From the NCBI GenBank assembly GCA_947447955.1, contig CANFLS010000003.1:85048-149047 (forward strand): a stretch of 64,000 bases of DNA, read 5' to 3'. The stretch is from Flavobacteriales bacterium. GTDB lineage: Bacteria > Bacteroidota > Bacteroidia > NS11-12g > UBA955. A model generated the notes under the pieces. It had not been told where the DNA came from. It saw only the letters and a program-made list of their open reading frames with translations, and searched no databases. Positions 28,119 to 35,811 of this stretch are shown one piece after another (positions within the stretch are counted from its first letter, which is position 1; each line of letters begins with the position of its first letter). The position numbers and the translations under genes are program-made.

Positions 28119-28703
28119 ATGAAAAAACTGATAAATATTTTCGCAATAATCTTATTATTGGGTTCTTGCTCTCCAAAGTTTACCGAATTAAACGACCATG
28201 GCTTTGGTGGTGGAATTTCAAATAAAGAATTTAATGAGAAAAAATTGACAAAAATCTATTCCAAAAGTGATCATCAGCCGAATAATAATTTAGTTTATGA
28301 AACCGCAATTGAGAATTTAATTAGCAAAGATTCTTTTCAAGAAATTCAGTACGAAAACAAAAAGCCATTGTCGAGAAATACAAAGCTTGCGAAAGTGAAA
28401 TCTCAAAAAATCAGCATTTTCAATCAAAGTGTTAAAGCACTTTTTAGACCATTAAATAAGGTAAAGCAAAACGAATTGTCATTTATTGATCGCAATTCTT
28501 CGGCGGGAAAATTGGTGTTGTTAATTTTGGGAATTCTTAGCGTTATCCTTGGGCTGTCAATTTATGCAAAGTATAATGTTGTTTATCAGGCTGGCTTTTT
28601 CAATACGGTAAACACTGCGTTCGCAACATTTATGAGAACTTTAGGATTGGTAGTTGTTGTATTGGGTATAATCATGTTGATTGTTGGTCTGTTGATGGAA
28701 TAA
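28119..28703 (+). CDS. FGGG-family lipoprotein 3
   Basis: The signal peptide IFAIILLLGSC is almost identical to that of the gene just upstream, so the pair looks like a tandem duplication that has diverged. SPKFTELNDHGFGGGIS carries the family motif. The variable linker is rich in Lys/Asn/Glu. The FDKK/ASIFGY block is missing. Two C-terminal helices (LVLLILGILSVILGLSIY and LGLVVVVLGIIMLIVGLL) remain. Function unknown. Confidence 0.65.
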   Translation: MKKLINIFAIILLLGSCSPKFTELNDHGFGGGISNKEFNEKKLTKIYSKSDHQPNNNLVYETAIENLISKDSFQEIQYENKKPLSRNTKLAKVKSQKISIFNQSVKALFRPLNKVKQNELSFIDRNSSAGKLVLLILGILSVILGLSIYAKYNVVYQAGFFNTVNTAFATFMRTLGLVVVVLGIIMLIVGLLME

Positions 28704-28729
28704 TTTCGAAGGATTACATCAAACTCTTT

Positions 28730-28737
28730 TACCTTTG
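28730..28737 (+). promoter_or_regulatory. -7 element with very short leader
   Basis: TACCTTTG ends 7 nt before the ATG at 28745. Confidence 0.45.
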
Positions 28738-28744
28738 CATTTCT

Positions 28745-29146
28745 ATGAAATTAGAGTGGATATCAGACTTGTATGAGGAATCGGAATTGGAAGGGGTTGA
28801 CTCTGAGGAAATTGTAAGGTTTTTTGAATTTTCAATGAATGAAGCCGATTTGCTCTCTAAGGCCATTCGGTATTTTGTATTGGAACAAAAAGAAAAATTG
28901 GATGTAACCCGATTGACATTTGTTGAAGCCCTGAATTGCAATCTAATCTTTGTTCTAGCAACCGAAGATATTGGCATTGAATACGTTGAAAAGGTAGGGT
29001 TTGTTTGTGGGCTTACTTTTGAGGGATATGAGAAAATGCTCTCACTCATGGAACCCTTTACCAAACGCGATTTAAAAAGCTACCAGTGGTTGTACGATTT
29101 AGATACACCCGTTGATTTGCTATTTTCACCGAAAGGTTCGTGGTAA
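28745..29146 (+). CDS. Small acidic hypothetical protein
   Basis: This 133-residue cytoplasmic protein begins MKLEWISDLYEESELEGVDS. It is strongly acidic in the first third and has no signal peptide or membrane helix. I do not recognise the family. A predicted helix-strand pattern (IVRFFEFSMNEADLLSKAI, RLTFVEALNCNLIFVLATED) suggests a small alpha/beta domain. It has its own -7 box. The bacilliredoxin gene follows 44 bp later, also with its own promoter, so they may be independent. Confidence 0.6.
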   Translation: MKLEWISDLYEESELEGVDSEEIVRFFEFSMNEADLLSKAIRYFVLEQKEKLDVTRLTFVEALNCNLIFVLATEDIGIEYVEKVGFVCGLTFEGYEKMLSLMEPFTKRDLKSYQWLYDLDTPVDLLFSPKGSW

Positions 29147-29161
29147 TCCATGTTTTTTTTG

Positions 29162-29169
29162 TAATTTTG
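29162..29169 (+). promoter_or_regulatory. -7 element of the bacilliredoxin gene
   Basis: TAATTTTG matches TAnnTTTG, 21 nt before the ATG at 29191. Confidence 0.45.
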
Positions 29170-29190
29170 AATAATTATAAATAAATACCT

Positions 29191-29607
29191 ATGCCATATC
29201 CAGAAATGTTAGTAGCGCCTATGCGCGCAGAGTTGACAAATAACGGTTTTACCGAAATGAAAACTGCTGAAGAAGTTGAAAATGCAATGGTTGGTAACAA
29301 TGATACTACCTTGGTTGTAATCAATTCAGTGTGCGGTTGTGCCGCTGGTAGTGCACGCCCTGGAATTGTAAAAAGTTTAACCGGCGACAAACAACCAGCT
29401 AAATTATTGACCGTTTTTGCAGGTCAAGATTTAGATGCTGTTGCCAAAGCACGTGAGTTTATGTTGCCTTTCCCTCCATCGTCGCCTGCTGTTGCCTTGT
29501 TTAAAAATGGCGAAGTAGTACACATGGTTGAACGTCACATGATTGAAGGACGTACAGCCGACATGGTTGCCGATAATTTGGCGGCAGCTTACCAACAATA
29601 TTGTTAA
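29191..29607 (+). CDS. BrxA/BrxB-family bacilliredoxin (YphP/YqiW)
   Basis: The 138-residue thioredoxin-fold protein has the family C-G-C active site (NSVCGCAAGSARPG, Cys48 and Cys50). The N-terminal PYPEMLVAPMRAEL and the FPPSSPAVALFKNGEVVHM segment are diagnostic. In Firmicutes these enzymes remove bacillithiol from proteins, and many Bacteroidota also make bacillithiol, so a de-bacillithiolation role is plausible. It is followed 12 bp later by the inositol-monophosphatase-like gene. Confidence 0.92.
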   Translation: MPYPEMLVAPMRAELTNNGFTEMKTAEEVENAMVGNNDTTLVVINSVCGCAAGSARPGIVKSLTGDKQPAKLLTVFAGQDLDAVAKAREFMLPFPPSSPAVALFKNGEVVHMVERHMIEGRTADMVADNLAAAYQQYC

Positions 29608-29619
29608 TTTAAGGCTGCA

Positions 29620-30417
29620 ATGCCTGAAATAAATTTAGAATTTTTATCAAATGTTGAAACCGTTGCCATTGAAGTGGGACGGTTTCAACTTTTACATTGG
29701 AATAAAGTAAAACAAGATTCGATTGAAGACAAAGGTCTCAATCAGCTTGTAAGCTTTGTTGATCAACAAAGTGAACAACAACTCATTGATGGGTTGCGTG
29801 TTTTGTTGCCCTCTGCCACCTTTATTGGCGAGGAAAAAGCGCCAGATAACCGAGAAATTACAGAATACACGTGGGTAATTGATCCGCTTGATGGCACCAC
29901 AAACTTTCTACACGGGTTGCCCGTTTTTAGTATTAGCCTAGCGCTTTTGCACCACGGCGCTCCTATTGTGGCAGTTGTGTATTGCCCCGCATTGAACGAA
30001 TCATTCACGTCCCTCAAAAACCATGGAGCTTTTTTGAATGGAAACAGAATTCATGTTGCACAAAACGCAACCTTGAATCAAACCCTCATTGCTACGGGTT
30101 TTCCATATTATCAATTTGAAAAAATTGACGCATATTTGGGTGTGCTGAGCAACCTCATGAAAACAACCCATGGATTGCGCAGGATGGGATCTGCTGCCAT
30201 TGATTTGGCCTATACCGCTTGTGGTAGATTTGATGCATTTTTTGAAATGAACTTAAGTCCTTGGGACATTGCCGCAGGCATATTGTTGGTTGAGGAAGCA
30301 GGTGGAATTGTAACTGATTTCAGCGGTGAACCCAACGTGATTTTTAAGAATCAAATTGTTGCTGCTAGCAAACCCATTTATCCGGTATTTTTAAGCGAGT
30401 TAACAAATCTTGTTTAA
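29620..30417 (+). CDS. Inositol monophosphatase family protein
   Basis: It belongs to the lithium-sensitive phosphatase superfamily. Metal ligands are present in FIGEEKAPDN (Glu about residue 70) and VIDPLDGTTNFLHGLP (about residues 87-102), plus the C-terminal WDIAAGILLVEEAGG. The 265-residue length fits SuhB/IMPase. The substrate could be myo-inositol phosphate or 3'-phosphoadenosine phosphate; the WxHG-type loop favours IMPase, but this is not decisive. It is probably co-transcribed with the bacilliredoxin gene. Confidence 0.9.
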   Translation: MPEINLEFLSNVETVAIEVGRFQLLHWNKVKQDSIEDKGLNQLVSFVDQQSEQQLIDGLRVLLPSATFIGEEKAPDNREITEYTWVIDPLDGTTNFLHGLPVFSISLALLHHGAPIVAVVYCPALNESFTSLKNHGAFLNGNRIHVAQNATLNQTLIATGFPYYQFEKIDAYLGVLSNLMKTTHGLRRMGSAAIDLAYTACGRFDAFFEMNLSPWDIAAGILLVEEAGGIVTDFSGEPNVIFKNQIVAASKPIYPVFLSELTNLV

Positions 30418-30514
30418 AGACGCACATCGAATTAATTCAATCTACAGATTTTATTTCAGTAAAACGTCAATAACCTTGTACTTTTAAGGGTTATGTCTTA
30501 ATTTGCACAATACT

Positions 30515-31180
30515 ATGGTTTGGTTGTTTGCAGTATTGAAAGGAATTGGGGGAGGGCTGCTACTGGGTTTAATTAGCTTGGGGCCAAGCTTTTTTGCCTT
30601 GATCAAAGTAGGTATTCAAGGAGGCAAAATGGCTGGATTGAGAATGGCTTTAGGGATATTCTTAAGTGATTTGGTAATTGCATTAGGTTGCTTTTTTGGA
30701 CTTGCGGGATTTTTTACCATGCCAATGTTTCAAATTGGTTTTGCTGGTTTTGCTGCATTTGGAATTATCTTCATTGGGGTAAAAGGTATTAGTGTTGGCT
30801 ACAAGAAATTTATAAAAAATATTCAATCACCAATTGGGAAAAGCACCAATCTGTTAAAAGGATTTGTAGTAAATTTAATGAATCCATTTGTGATTATTCT
30901 TTGGGTTTCATTAACGGCTACAATGAGTGTGGGACATGATGATACTTTTGAAGGAAGGTATACCATTTTGGTTCAGATTTTATCTATGTTGATTACAATT
31001 TTTACCCTAGATTTGGGTAAAGTGTATCTATCAGATTACTTAGGTAAAAGGCTCAATCAGAGAATGTACTTCTTTGTAAATCGGTATTTTGGTATTATTC
31101 TTACTGCCATTGGCGCTTATTTTTTATATCATTTTATCAAACTCATTGTATTGATGAATATTCCTCTACATTTTAAATAA
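30515..31180 (+). CDS. LysE-family amino-acid exporter
   Basis: Six hydrophobic helices lie in 221 residues. The first (GIGGGLLLGLISLGPSFFAL) and second (GGKMAGLRMALGIFLSDLVI) carry the LysE/RhtB glycine and proline positions, and VVNLMNPFVIILWVSL matches the conserved N-P-x-x-x-x-F/W motif. It should export an amino acid or similar small solute. ATG at 30515 is chosen over an upstream TTG at 30503. It runs directly into the bile-acid-symporter-like gene (5-bp gap). Confidence 0.82.
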   Translation: MVWLFAVLKGIGGGLLLGLISLGPSFFALIKVGIQGGKMAGLRMALGIFLSDLVIALGCFFGLAGFFTMPMFQIGFAGFAAFGIIFIGVKGISVGYKKFIKNIQSPIGKSTNLLKGFVVNLMNPFVIILWVSLTATMSVGHDDTFEGRYTILVQILSMLITIFTLDLGKVYLSDYLGKRLNQRMYFFVNRYFGIILTAIGAYFLYHFIKLIVLMNIPLHFK

Positions 31181-31185
31181 ATCAG

Positions 31186-32097
31186 TTGGATTTCCTAGGA
31201 CAACATATCAATTTGGTGCTGAATATTGTACTTGGTATGATTATGTTGGGATTGGGAATAAGCCTGAGAAAGGAAGATTTTAAGCAACTATTTGATCAAC
31301 CGAAGCCTTTGGCAATAGGGCTTACGGCCCAGATGCTGTTTTTGCCGTTGGTGGCATTTTTATTGGTTCACAATGCGAATTTAGATCCCGAACTCAAAGT
31401 GGGGATCATGATTTTGTCGGTTTGCCCGGGTGGAATTACTTCTAATCTTATCAGTTATTTTGTAAAAGGGAATGTGGCCTTGGCGGTTTCTTTGACTGTT
31501 TCAAACGCATTTTTATCACTGTTTTCAATACCATTGATGGTGAATCTTTTTATTCATTATTTTCTTGGGGGACAAGGGCAGGGGAATGCGAATATTCATT
31601 TGCCGTTTGTTGGAACCATGTTAGAAATTTTTGCAATTACCATAGTCCCTGCATCATTGGGAATGTTGCTCCGTTATAAACTTGGCAAACGCATTTTAGA
31701 ATTTCAAAAAATCATCAATATCATATTGCCAATTTTGTTGCTTTTGGTTTTTGCTTTTAAGTTTTTGGCAGGAAATCAACATGGAGGCACAGAAATGAAA
31801 CAAGCCGATATTTTGATGCTAACTCCGGTGGTAATTGGGTTGAACATTGCAAGTATGGTTGTTGGTTTCTTGGTAGGCACCCCTTTTGGATTGTCGTTCA
31901 AAAACCGCATTACCATTTCGGTAGAAGTAGGCCTTCACAACACCGCATTGGCTTTGTTAATTGCCGGTGAAAAATTAGGAAATACTGTAATGGAAAAGCC
32001 AGCCTTGGTTTATGCTTTGTATTCGTTTTTTGTAACGTTTACAATTGCTTATTTACTGATGCGACTCAGGATATACCGTTTGAAAAAACGCAGTTAA
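31186..32097 (+). CDS. Bile acid:sodium symporter (BASS) family transporter
   Basis: About nine to ten membrane helices. The segment PLVAFLL...GIMILSVCPGGITSNLISYF and the later VEVGLHNTALALLIA contain the two BASS crossover motifs (CPGG..SN and E.G..N..LA). Family members carry bile acids, pantoate, pyruvate or organic anions with Na+; the substrate here is unknown. The start is a TTG at 31186, since an in-frame stop lies just upstream and the next ATG would remove the first helix. The 3' end overlaps the convergent nadD gene by 45 bp. Confidence 0.88.
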   Translation: MDFLGQHINLVLNIVLGMIMLGLGISLRKEDFKQLFDQPKPLAIGLTAQMLFLPLVAFLLVHNANLDPELKVGIMILSVCPGGITSNLISYFVKGNVALAVSLTVSNAFLSLFSIPLMVNLFIHYFLGGQGQGNANIHLPFVGTMLEIFAITIVPASLGMLLRYKLGKRILEFQKIINIILPILLLLVFAFKFLAGNQHGGTEMKQADILMLTPVVIGLNIASMVVGFLVGTPFGLSFKNRITISVEVGLHNTALALLIAGEKLGNTVMEKPALVYALYSFFVTFTIAYLLMRLRIYRLKKRS

Positions 32098-32670
32098 ATC
32101 ATCCAATATTTCTATTGGTACCAATGAACTTAATGTTTCATTTTTAGCATCTTCCGACGTGGATGAATTCCACAAAATATCTCTTATTTGTGTTGCGCTG
32201 ATTTCAAGGAGTGGTGCTTCGTACCAAGTTGCTTGAAATGGCATATCGCCTATTGGCTTTGGGTAACCTGGTCTTGGGTAAACGTTGAGTGGACACATCT
32301 GAGCCAATTCTTGGGCATGTTGCCATTTATGGAAACTATGCAAATTGTCAGCGCCCATAATGAGTTCAAATTGATGCTCTTTGTAAATTTGATAGAGTTC
32401 AACCACAGTTTTGTGGGTGTAAGAAGGCTTTGGAAGACTAAATTCTATGTCGCAGCACAACATTTTATCTTGATTCGTCAAGGCCATTGAAACCCATTTC
32501 AATCTGAACTCGGCGGGTATTAATGTTTCTTCGCTTTTGTGGGGATTCAGTGGTGATGGTACAAACCAAACCTCATCGAAATTTGCTTTTTCACAAATGA
32601 GTAAGGCTACTTGGATATGGCCAACATGAATTGGATTGAATGATCCAAAGTACAAACCAATTTTAGCCAT
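32053..32670 (-). CDS. nadD: Nicotinate-nucleotide adenylyltransferase
   Basis: It transfers AMP to nicotinate mononucleotide in NAD synthesis. The nucleotidyltransferase N-terminus KIGLYFGSFNPIHVGHIQVA contains the G-x-F-[ND]-P-x-H-x-G-H signature. FVPSPLNPHK, ELIMGADNLHSFHKW and the C-terminal ISATQIRDIL (ISxTxIR) complete the family pattern. The length of 205 residues is normal. The start codon overlaps the gmk end by 8 bp, so the two form an operon. The C-terminal coding end overlaps the convergent transporter gene. Confidence 0.95.
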   Translation of the reverse strand: MAKIGLYFGSFNPIHVGHIQVALLICEKANFDEVWFVPSPLNPHKSEETLIPAEFRLKWVSMALTNQDKMLCCDIEFSLPKPSYTHKTVVELYQIYKEHQFELIMGADNLHSFHKWQHAQELAQMCPLNVYPRPGYPKPIGDMPFQATWYEAPLLEISATQIRDILWNSSTSEDAKNETLSSLVPIEILDDLTAFFQTVYPESHQ

Positions 32671-33235
32671 TGTTATCGAGGAAATTCAATACCAATTCTT
32701 CACACGTTTTGAAAGTATCTTCCAAAACATCATTTACCACAATTACATCGTATTGGCTTTCAAAGCTCAATTCATAATTGGCTTTGTCAATTCTTTCTTT
32801 GAGTTGGTGTTCAACTTCGGTACTTCTTTTGGTAAGACGTTCAAGCAAAATTTCAACACTTGGTGGTCTTAAAAACACCGCTAGGGCCTGTTTTTCAAAA
32901 CGGCGTTTTAAGGCCAATCCGCCTTTCACGTCTACATCGAAAACTACAGCTTTTCCTTCAGCCCAAATTTTTTCAACTTCACTGTAAAGGGTGCCGTATA
33001 AAATTCCGGCATATACTTCTTCAAATTCTAAAAACTCGTTGTTGTTAATTTTAGATTGAAAATCTTCTAATTTTAAAAAGTGGTATTCTTTTCCTGAAGT
33101 TTCACCTGGTCTTGGCGACCGTGTTGTAGCACTAATTGAAAAAGCCAATTTGTTAGACATGGTTTCAAGCAAATGATTTACCACGGTAGTTTTGCCTGAG
33201 CCAGAGGGCGCCGAAAAAATAATTAGCTTATTCAA
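32663..33235 (-). CDS. gmk: Guanylate kinase
   Basis: It phosphorylates GMP to GDP. KLIIFSAPSGSGKTTVV holds the P-loop. SISATTRSPRPGE and GKEYHFLKLEDFQ are GMP-binding segments, and FDVDVKGGLALK and FLRPPSVEILLERLTKRS are the downstream family blocks. No ATG is available in frame. TTG at 33235 (NKLIIFSAPS...) gives the normal N-terminus and 190 residues; a TTG at 33265 would add ten residues of poor similarity. It is co-transcribed with nadD. Confidence 0.95.
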   Translation of the reverse strand: MNKLIIFSAPSGSGKTTVVNHLLETMSNKLAFSISATTRSPRPGETSGKEYHFLKLEDFQSKINNNEFLEFEEVYAGILYGTLYSEVEKIWAEGKAVVFDVDVKGGLALKRRFEKQALAVFLRPPSVEILLERLTKRSTEVEHQLKERIDKANYELSFESQYDVIVVNDVLEDTFKTCEELVLNFLDNNG

Positions 33236-33266
33236 AATCAGATTTACAACAGTTCTAAAATACAAA

Positions 33267-33303
33267 TGTCGTTGTTTTGTTTGAAATTAACGAAACAACG
33301 ACA
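33267..33303. repeat. 11-bp inverted repeat upstream of gmk
   Basis: TGTCGTTGTTT and AAACAACGACA are perfect arms separated by 15 bp, 32 bp upstream of the gmk start. There is no T tract, so an operator or a leader hairpin is more likely than a terminator. Confidence 0.55.
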
Positions 33304-33352
33304 CTATGAAATGAGAGAAACTTTTGCAGAAAGCGCAAAAGAAACTAGTTAA

Positions 33353-33985
33353 TTATGAATAAAATTCGAATAATGATTCAGAAGTTTTACGAACCTTCGC
33401 CAATTTCGCCAATTGGTCGTTTTCTTCATCACGATGTCCTACTGCCAATAAAACCGCAGAAGTAAAACCTTGTTCTTTTAGATTAAACAAGACATCCATT
33501 TCGTCTGCTTTATATCCTTCCATTGGAGTGGTATCTACTTTTAACGCTGCAGCAGTTGCCATGGCAATACCCAAAGCAATATAACATTGTCTAGAAGCCC
33601 ATTCAGCAATTTGTGCTTCATTTTTTGATCCAACAAAACCTGCAATCATGCCTTTGAATCCTGCAAGGTTTTCAACTGGCATTTGGCGGGTTGATGCTAC
33701 ATTGTTCATGTAGCTATTAATGCTTTCCTCAGAAATTTGTGTGTTTGCAGCAAATAAAATAAGATGTGAAGCATCTTTAATTTGAGGTTGGTTGTGTGCA
33801 ATTGGCAACATTTTTTCACGCAATTCTGGATTGTCAATTACCAAAACTTTGAAAGGTTGCATTCCTAATGATGTAGGTGTTAATCTTATAGATTCTAAAA
33901 TTGTATTTAAATTGTCTTGATCTATTTGACTTCCGTTGTATTTTTTAGTGGCATAACGCCATTGTAGATGTTGGATAGCTTCCAT
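33353..33985 (-). CDS. Nitroreductase-family NAD(P)H-dependent oxidoreductase
   Basis: This FMN-dependent enzyme of the NfsB-like group is 210 residues long. The N-terminal RYATKKYNGSQI, then RLTPTSLGMQPFKVLVI (FMN-binding), SRQCYIALGIAMATAAAL, and the C-terminal GHRDEENDQLAKLAKVRK are typical. It would reduce nitroaromatics, quinones or flavins; the natural substrate is unknown. Its promoter box sits almost on the start codon. Confidence 0.92.
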   Translation of the reverse strand: MEAIQHLQWRYATKKYNGSQIDQDNLNTILESIRLTPTSLGMQPFKVLVIDNPELREKMLPIAHNQPQIKDASHLILFAANTQISEESINSYMNNVASTRQMPVENLAGFKGMIAGFVGSKNEAQIAEWASRQCYIALGIAMATAAALKVDTTPMEGYKADEMDVLFNLKEQGFTSAVLLAVGHRDEENDQLAKLAKVRKTSESLFEFYS

Positions 33986-33989
33986 GTTA

Positions 33990-33997
33990 CAAAGATA
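33990..33997 (-). promoter_or_regulatory. -7 element abutting the nitroreductase start
   Basis: TATCTTTG on the minus strand ends 4 nt before the ATG at 33985, which suggests a leaderless or nearly leaderless message. Confidence 0.45.
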
Positions 33998-34147
33998 AAC
34001 AAATGAACAGGCACAAGGTTTGCGTTAACGTTAAGCGATTGTAATTTATCGTTCAATTGTGTAACTATGAATGATTAATTTGCAAAATTTATTGCACTTT
34101 TTGCAACAAAGTGGCAGTAAATTGCGTCTAACGAAAAAATATCCCTC

Positions 34148-34966
34148 ATGAAAAAAATATTCTTAACTACCGCAGTGCTTTTTATTGCTGTATTCACTGT
34201 ATTTAATTTTTCTGCTTGTAAAAGAAATAAAGATAATGATACAGTTGATGCCACAAGTGTTGAAGACAATTCATTGGCTGAAAAACATTTCGATTTGATG
34301 TATAACGAAGTTGATGATGCTTCGGTTAGTTCGGGCATTGGTTCACGTGCAAGAAAATACACTGTTACCATTGATACTTCTGTTACGCCGAGGGTTATGA
34401 CCCTGGATTATGGCGATTCAAACGTATTGTGTGATGATTACGTTTATCGCAGAGGTAAAATTGTGGTTACTTGGACCGGTCGTTATAAAGATATTGGAAC
34501 TGTAATTACCATTACGCCTGTGAATTTTTATCAAAACGACAATCACATTGAGGGAACAAAAATCGTGACCAATTTGGGTAGAAAAGACAACATGAATTTG
34601 ACTTGGAAAATTGAAGTTGCCGGTAAGATTACTGATGTTTCTGGCGCTACATTTACTTGGAATTCTTTGAGATACAGAACTTGGATTGCTGGTGAATCAA
34701 CCAAATTAATTCGCTTTGACGATAAATACCAAATCACAGGATCTTACACAGGAACAAACAGAAAAGGAGTTACTTTTAATGTTTCTATTTTGTCGCCTTT
34801 GTTGGTAGAACTTAGTTGCAGATATCACATAACGCAAGGTAAAATTGAAATTGTAGATGCAAACAATGCGGCCCGCAAAATTGAAGTTGATTTTGGCAAC
34901 GGAACCTGCGACAATGTTGGTACTTACACTGTGAATGGTGTTACAAAAACCTTCGTAAAGAAATAA
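34148..34966 (+). CDS. Hypothetical lipoprotein
   Basis: The signal peptide ends NFSAC (lipobox, Cys about residue 24), followed by a charged tether KRNKDND. The rest is beta-rich with repeated lipocalin/barrel-like strands: RRGKIVVTWTGRYKDIGTVI, EGTKIVTNLGRKDN and a C-terminal KIEVDFGNGTCDNVGTYTVN. I know similar Bacteroidota lipoproteins without assigned function. It is a single gene with a terminator 20 bp downstream. Confidence 0.65.
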   Translation: MKKIFLTTAVLFIAVFTVFNFSACKRNKDNDTVDATSVEDNSLAEKHFDLMYNEVDDASVSSGIGSRARKYTVTIDTSVTPRVMTLDYGDSNVLCDDYVYRRGKIVVTWTGRYKDIGTVITITPVNFYQNDNHIEGTKIVTNLGRKDNMNLTWKIEVAGKITDVSGATFTWNSLRYRTWIAGESTKLIRFDDKYQITGSYTGTNRKGVTFNVSILSPLLVELSCRYHITQGKIEIVDANNAARKIEVDFGNGTCDNVGTYTVNGVTKTFVKK

Positions 34967-34985
34967 GCAAAAGTTTAATTTATAT

Positions 34986-35020
34986 GGAAGGGCATTCTCG
35001 AAAGGGGATGCCTTTTTTTT
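34986..35020 (+). terminator. Rho-independent terminator
   Basis: AAGGGCATTC pairs with GGATGCCTTT (two G-U pairs), followed by 8 T. Its T tract touches the last codon of the convergent minus-strand gene. Confidence 0.75.
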
Positions 35021-35723
35021 ATTTTACAAACTTGAAAATGAAGTGCTTTGTTAATCCCAATAATACCAATGCCGTGAGCAATGTAATTCCTGCAATGCCG
35101 AAAATTCGTGAAAGTGATAATTGAGGAAGATTTAATGCAATGGTCATTATTCCTATGATTATGGTAATGATAGACAATGTTTTCAGGCCACTTTCTTTTT
35201 TGTAATACCTCAAATTTTTAATGGAAGTATTCATTTTATATGCAATGATTCCCGACCAAATGGTGAGCATGCTCATGAAAAAATTGGTACCCAATACCAA
35301 TGCCGCCATTCCAATGATAAATCCCAAAACTGTTTCAACCGTTTGCCATAGGTTCATGGGTCCTTCTGGTTTTATTTCTGATAATTTTGAGGGACTTTTT
35401 TTTCTATAATCTATTTTTTTAAATGCATGATTTGGAAATGTTTTCAAAGATTTTGATTTGGCATCACAATGAAAATATTTTTGAGTATTTGGAATTGGTT
35501 CTATGTAATCGGTGGCATTGGAATGTTTCGTTTTTGGCGATGGGTCGGTGTTGTCTAAAGGAGCCAATTCATTGACTACGTTCAATTGGATTTGACTTTT
35601 TTTATTTTGAGGGACGGCAAATTGTCCCCCACCAAAGGAAGACTCAGAAATTTTGTAACCACAGTTTGAGAATGTGAAAACGAGCAAGGAAAATGTAAAA
35701 AATCTATAATTCAACTGTGGCAT
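35019..35723 (-). CDS. FGGG-family lipoprotein 4 (longer membrane part)
   Basis: ATG at 35723 gives a signal ending TFSNC followed by GYKISESSFGGGQF, the family motif. A hydrophilic linker of about 90 residues with a single Cys follows. The C-terminal half has at least four hydrophobic helices (VLGFIIGMAALVLGTNFFM, MLTIWSGIIAYKM, LSIITIIIGIMTIAL, IAGITLLTALVLLGL), more than the two in other members. Architecture of lipid anchor, motif, linker and membrane domain is otherwise the same. Function unknown. Confidence 0.65.
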   Translation of the reverse strand: MPQLNYRFFTFSLLVFTFSNCGYKISESSFGGGQFAVPQNKKSQIQLNVVNELAPLDNTDPSPKTKHSNATDYIEPIPNTQKYFHCDAKSKSLKTFPNHAFKKIDYRKKSPSKLSEIKPEGPMNLWQTVETVLGFIIGMAALVLGTNFFMSMLTIWSGIIAYKMNTSIKNLRYYKKESGLKTLSIITIIIGIMTIALNLPQLSLSRIFGIAGITLLTALVLLGLTKHFIFKFVK

Positions 35724-35733
35724 AGGCAATAGT

Positions 35734-35741
35734 CAAATTTA
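35734..35741 (-). promoter_or_regulatory. -7 element of FGGG lipoprotein 4
   Basis: TAAATTTG on the minus strand, 10 nt before the ATG at 35723. Confidence 0.45.
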
Positions 35742-35811
35742 AGAAGATTTGATCAATGGTAACATGAAAATTAAAAATTATGTCTAATTTGCAATCAAAT
35801 AGACAATTAGG

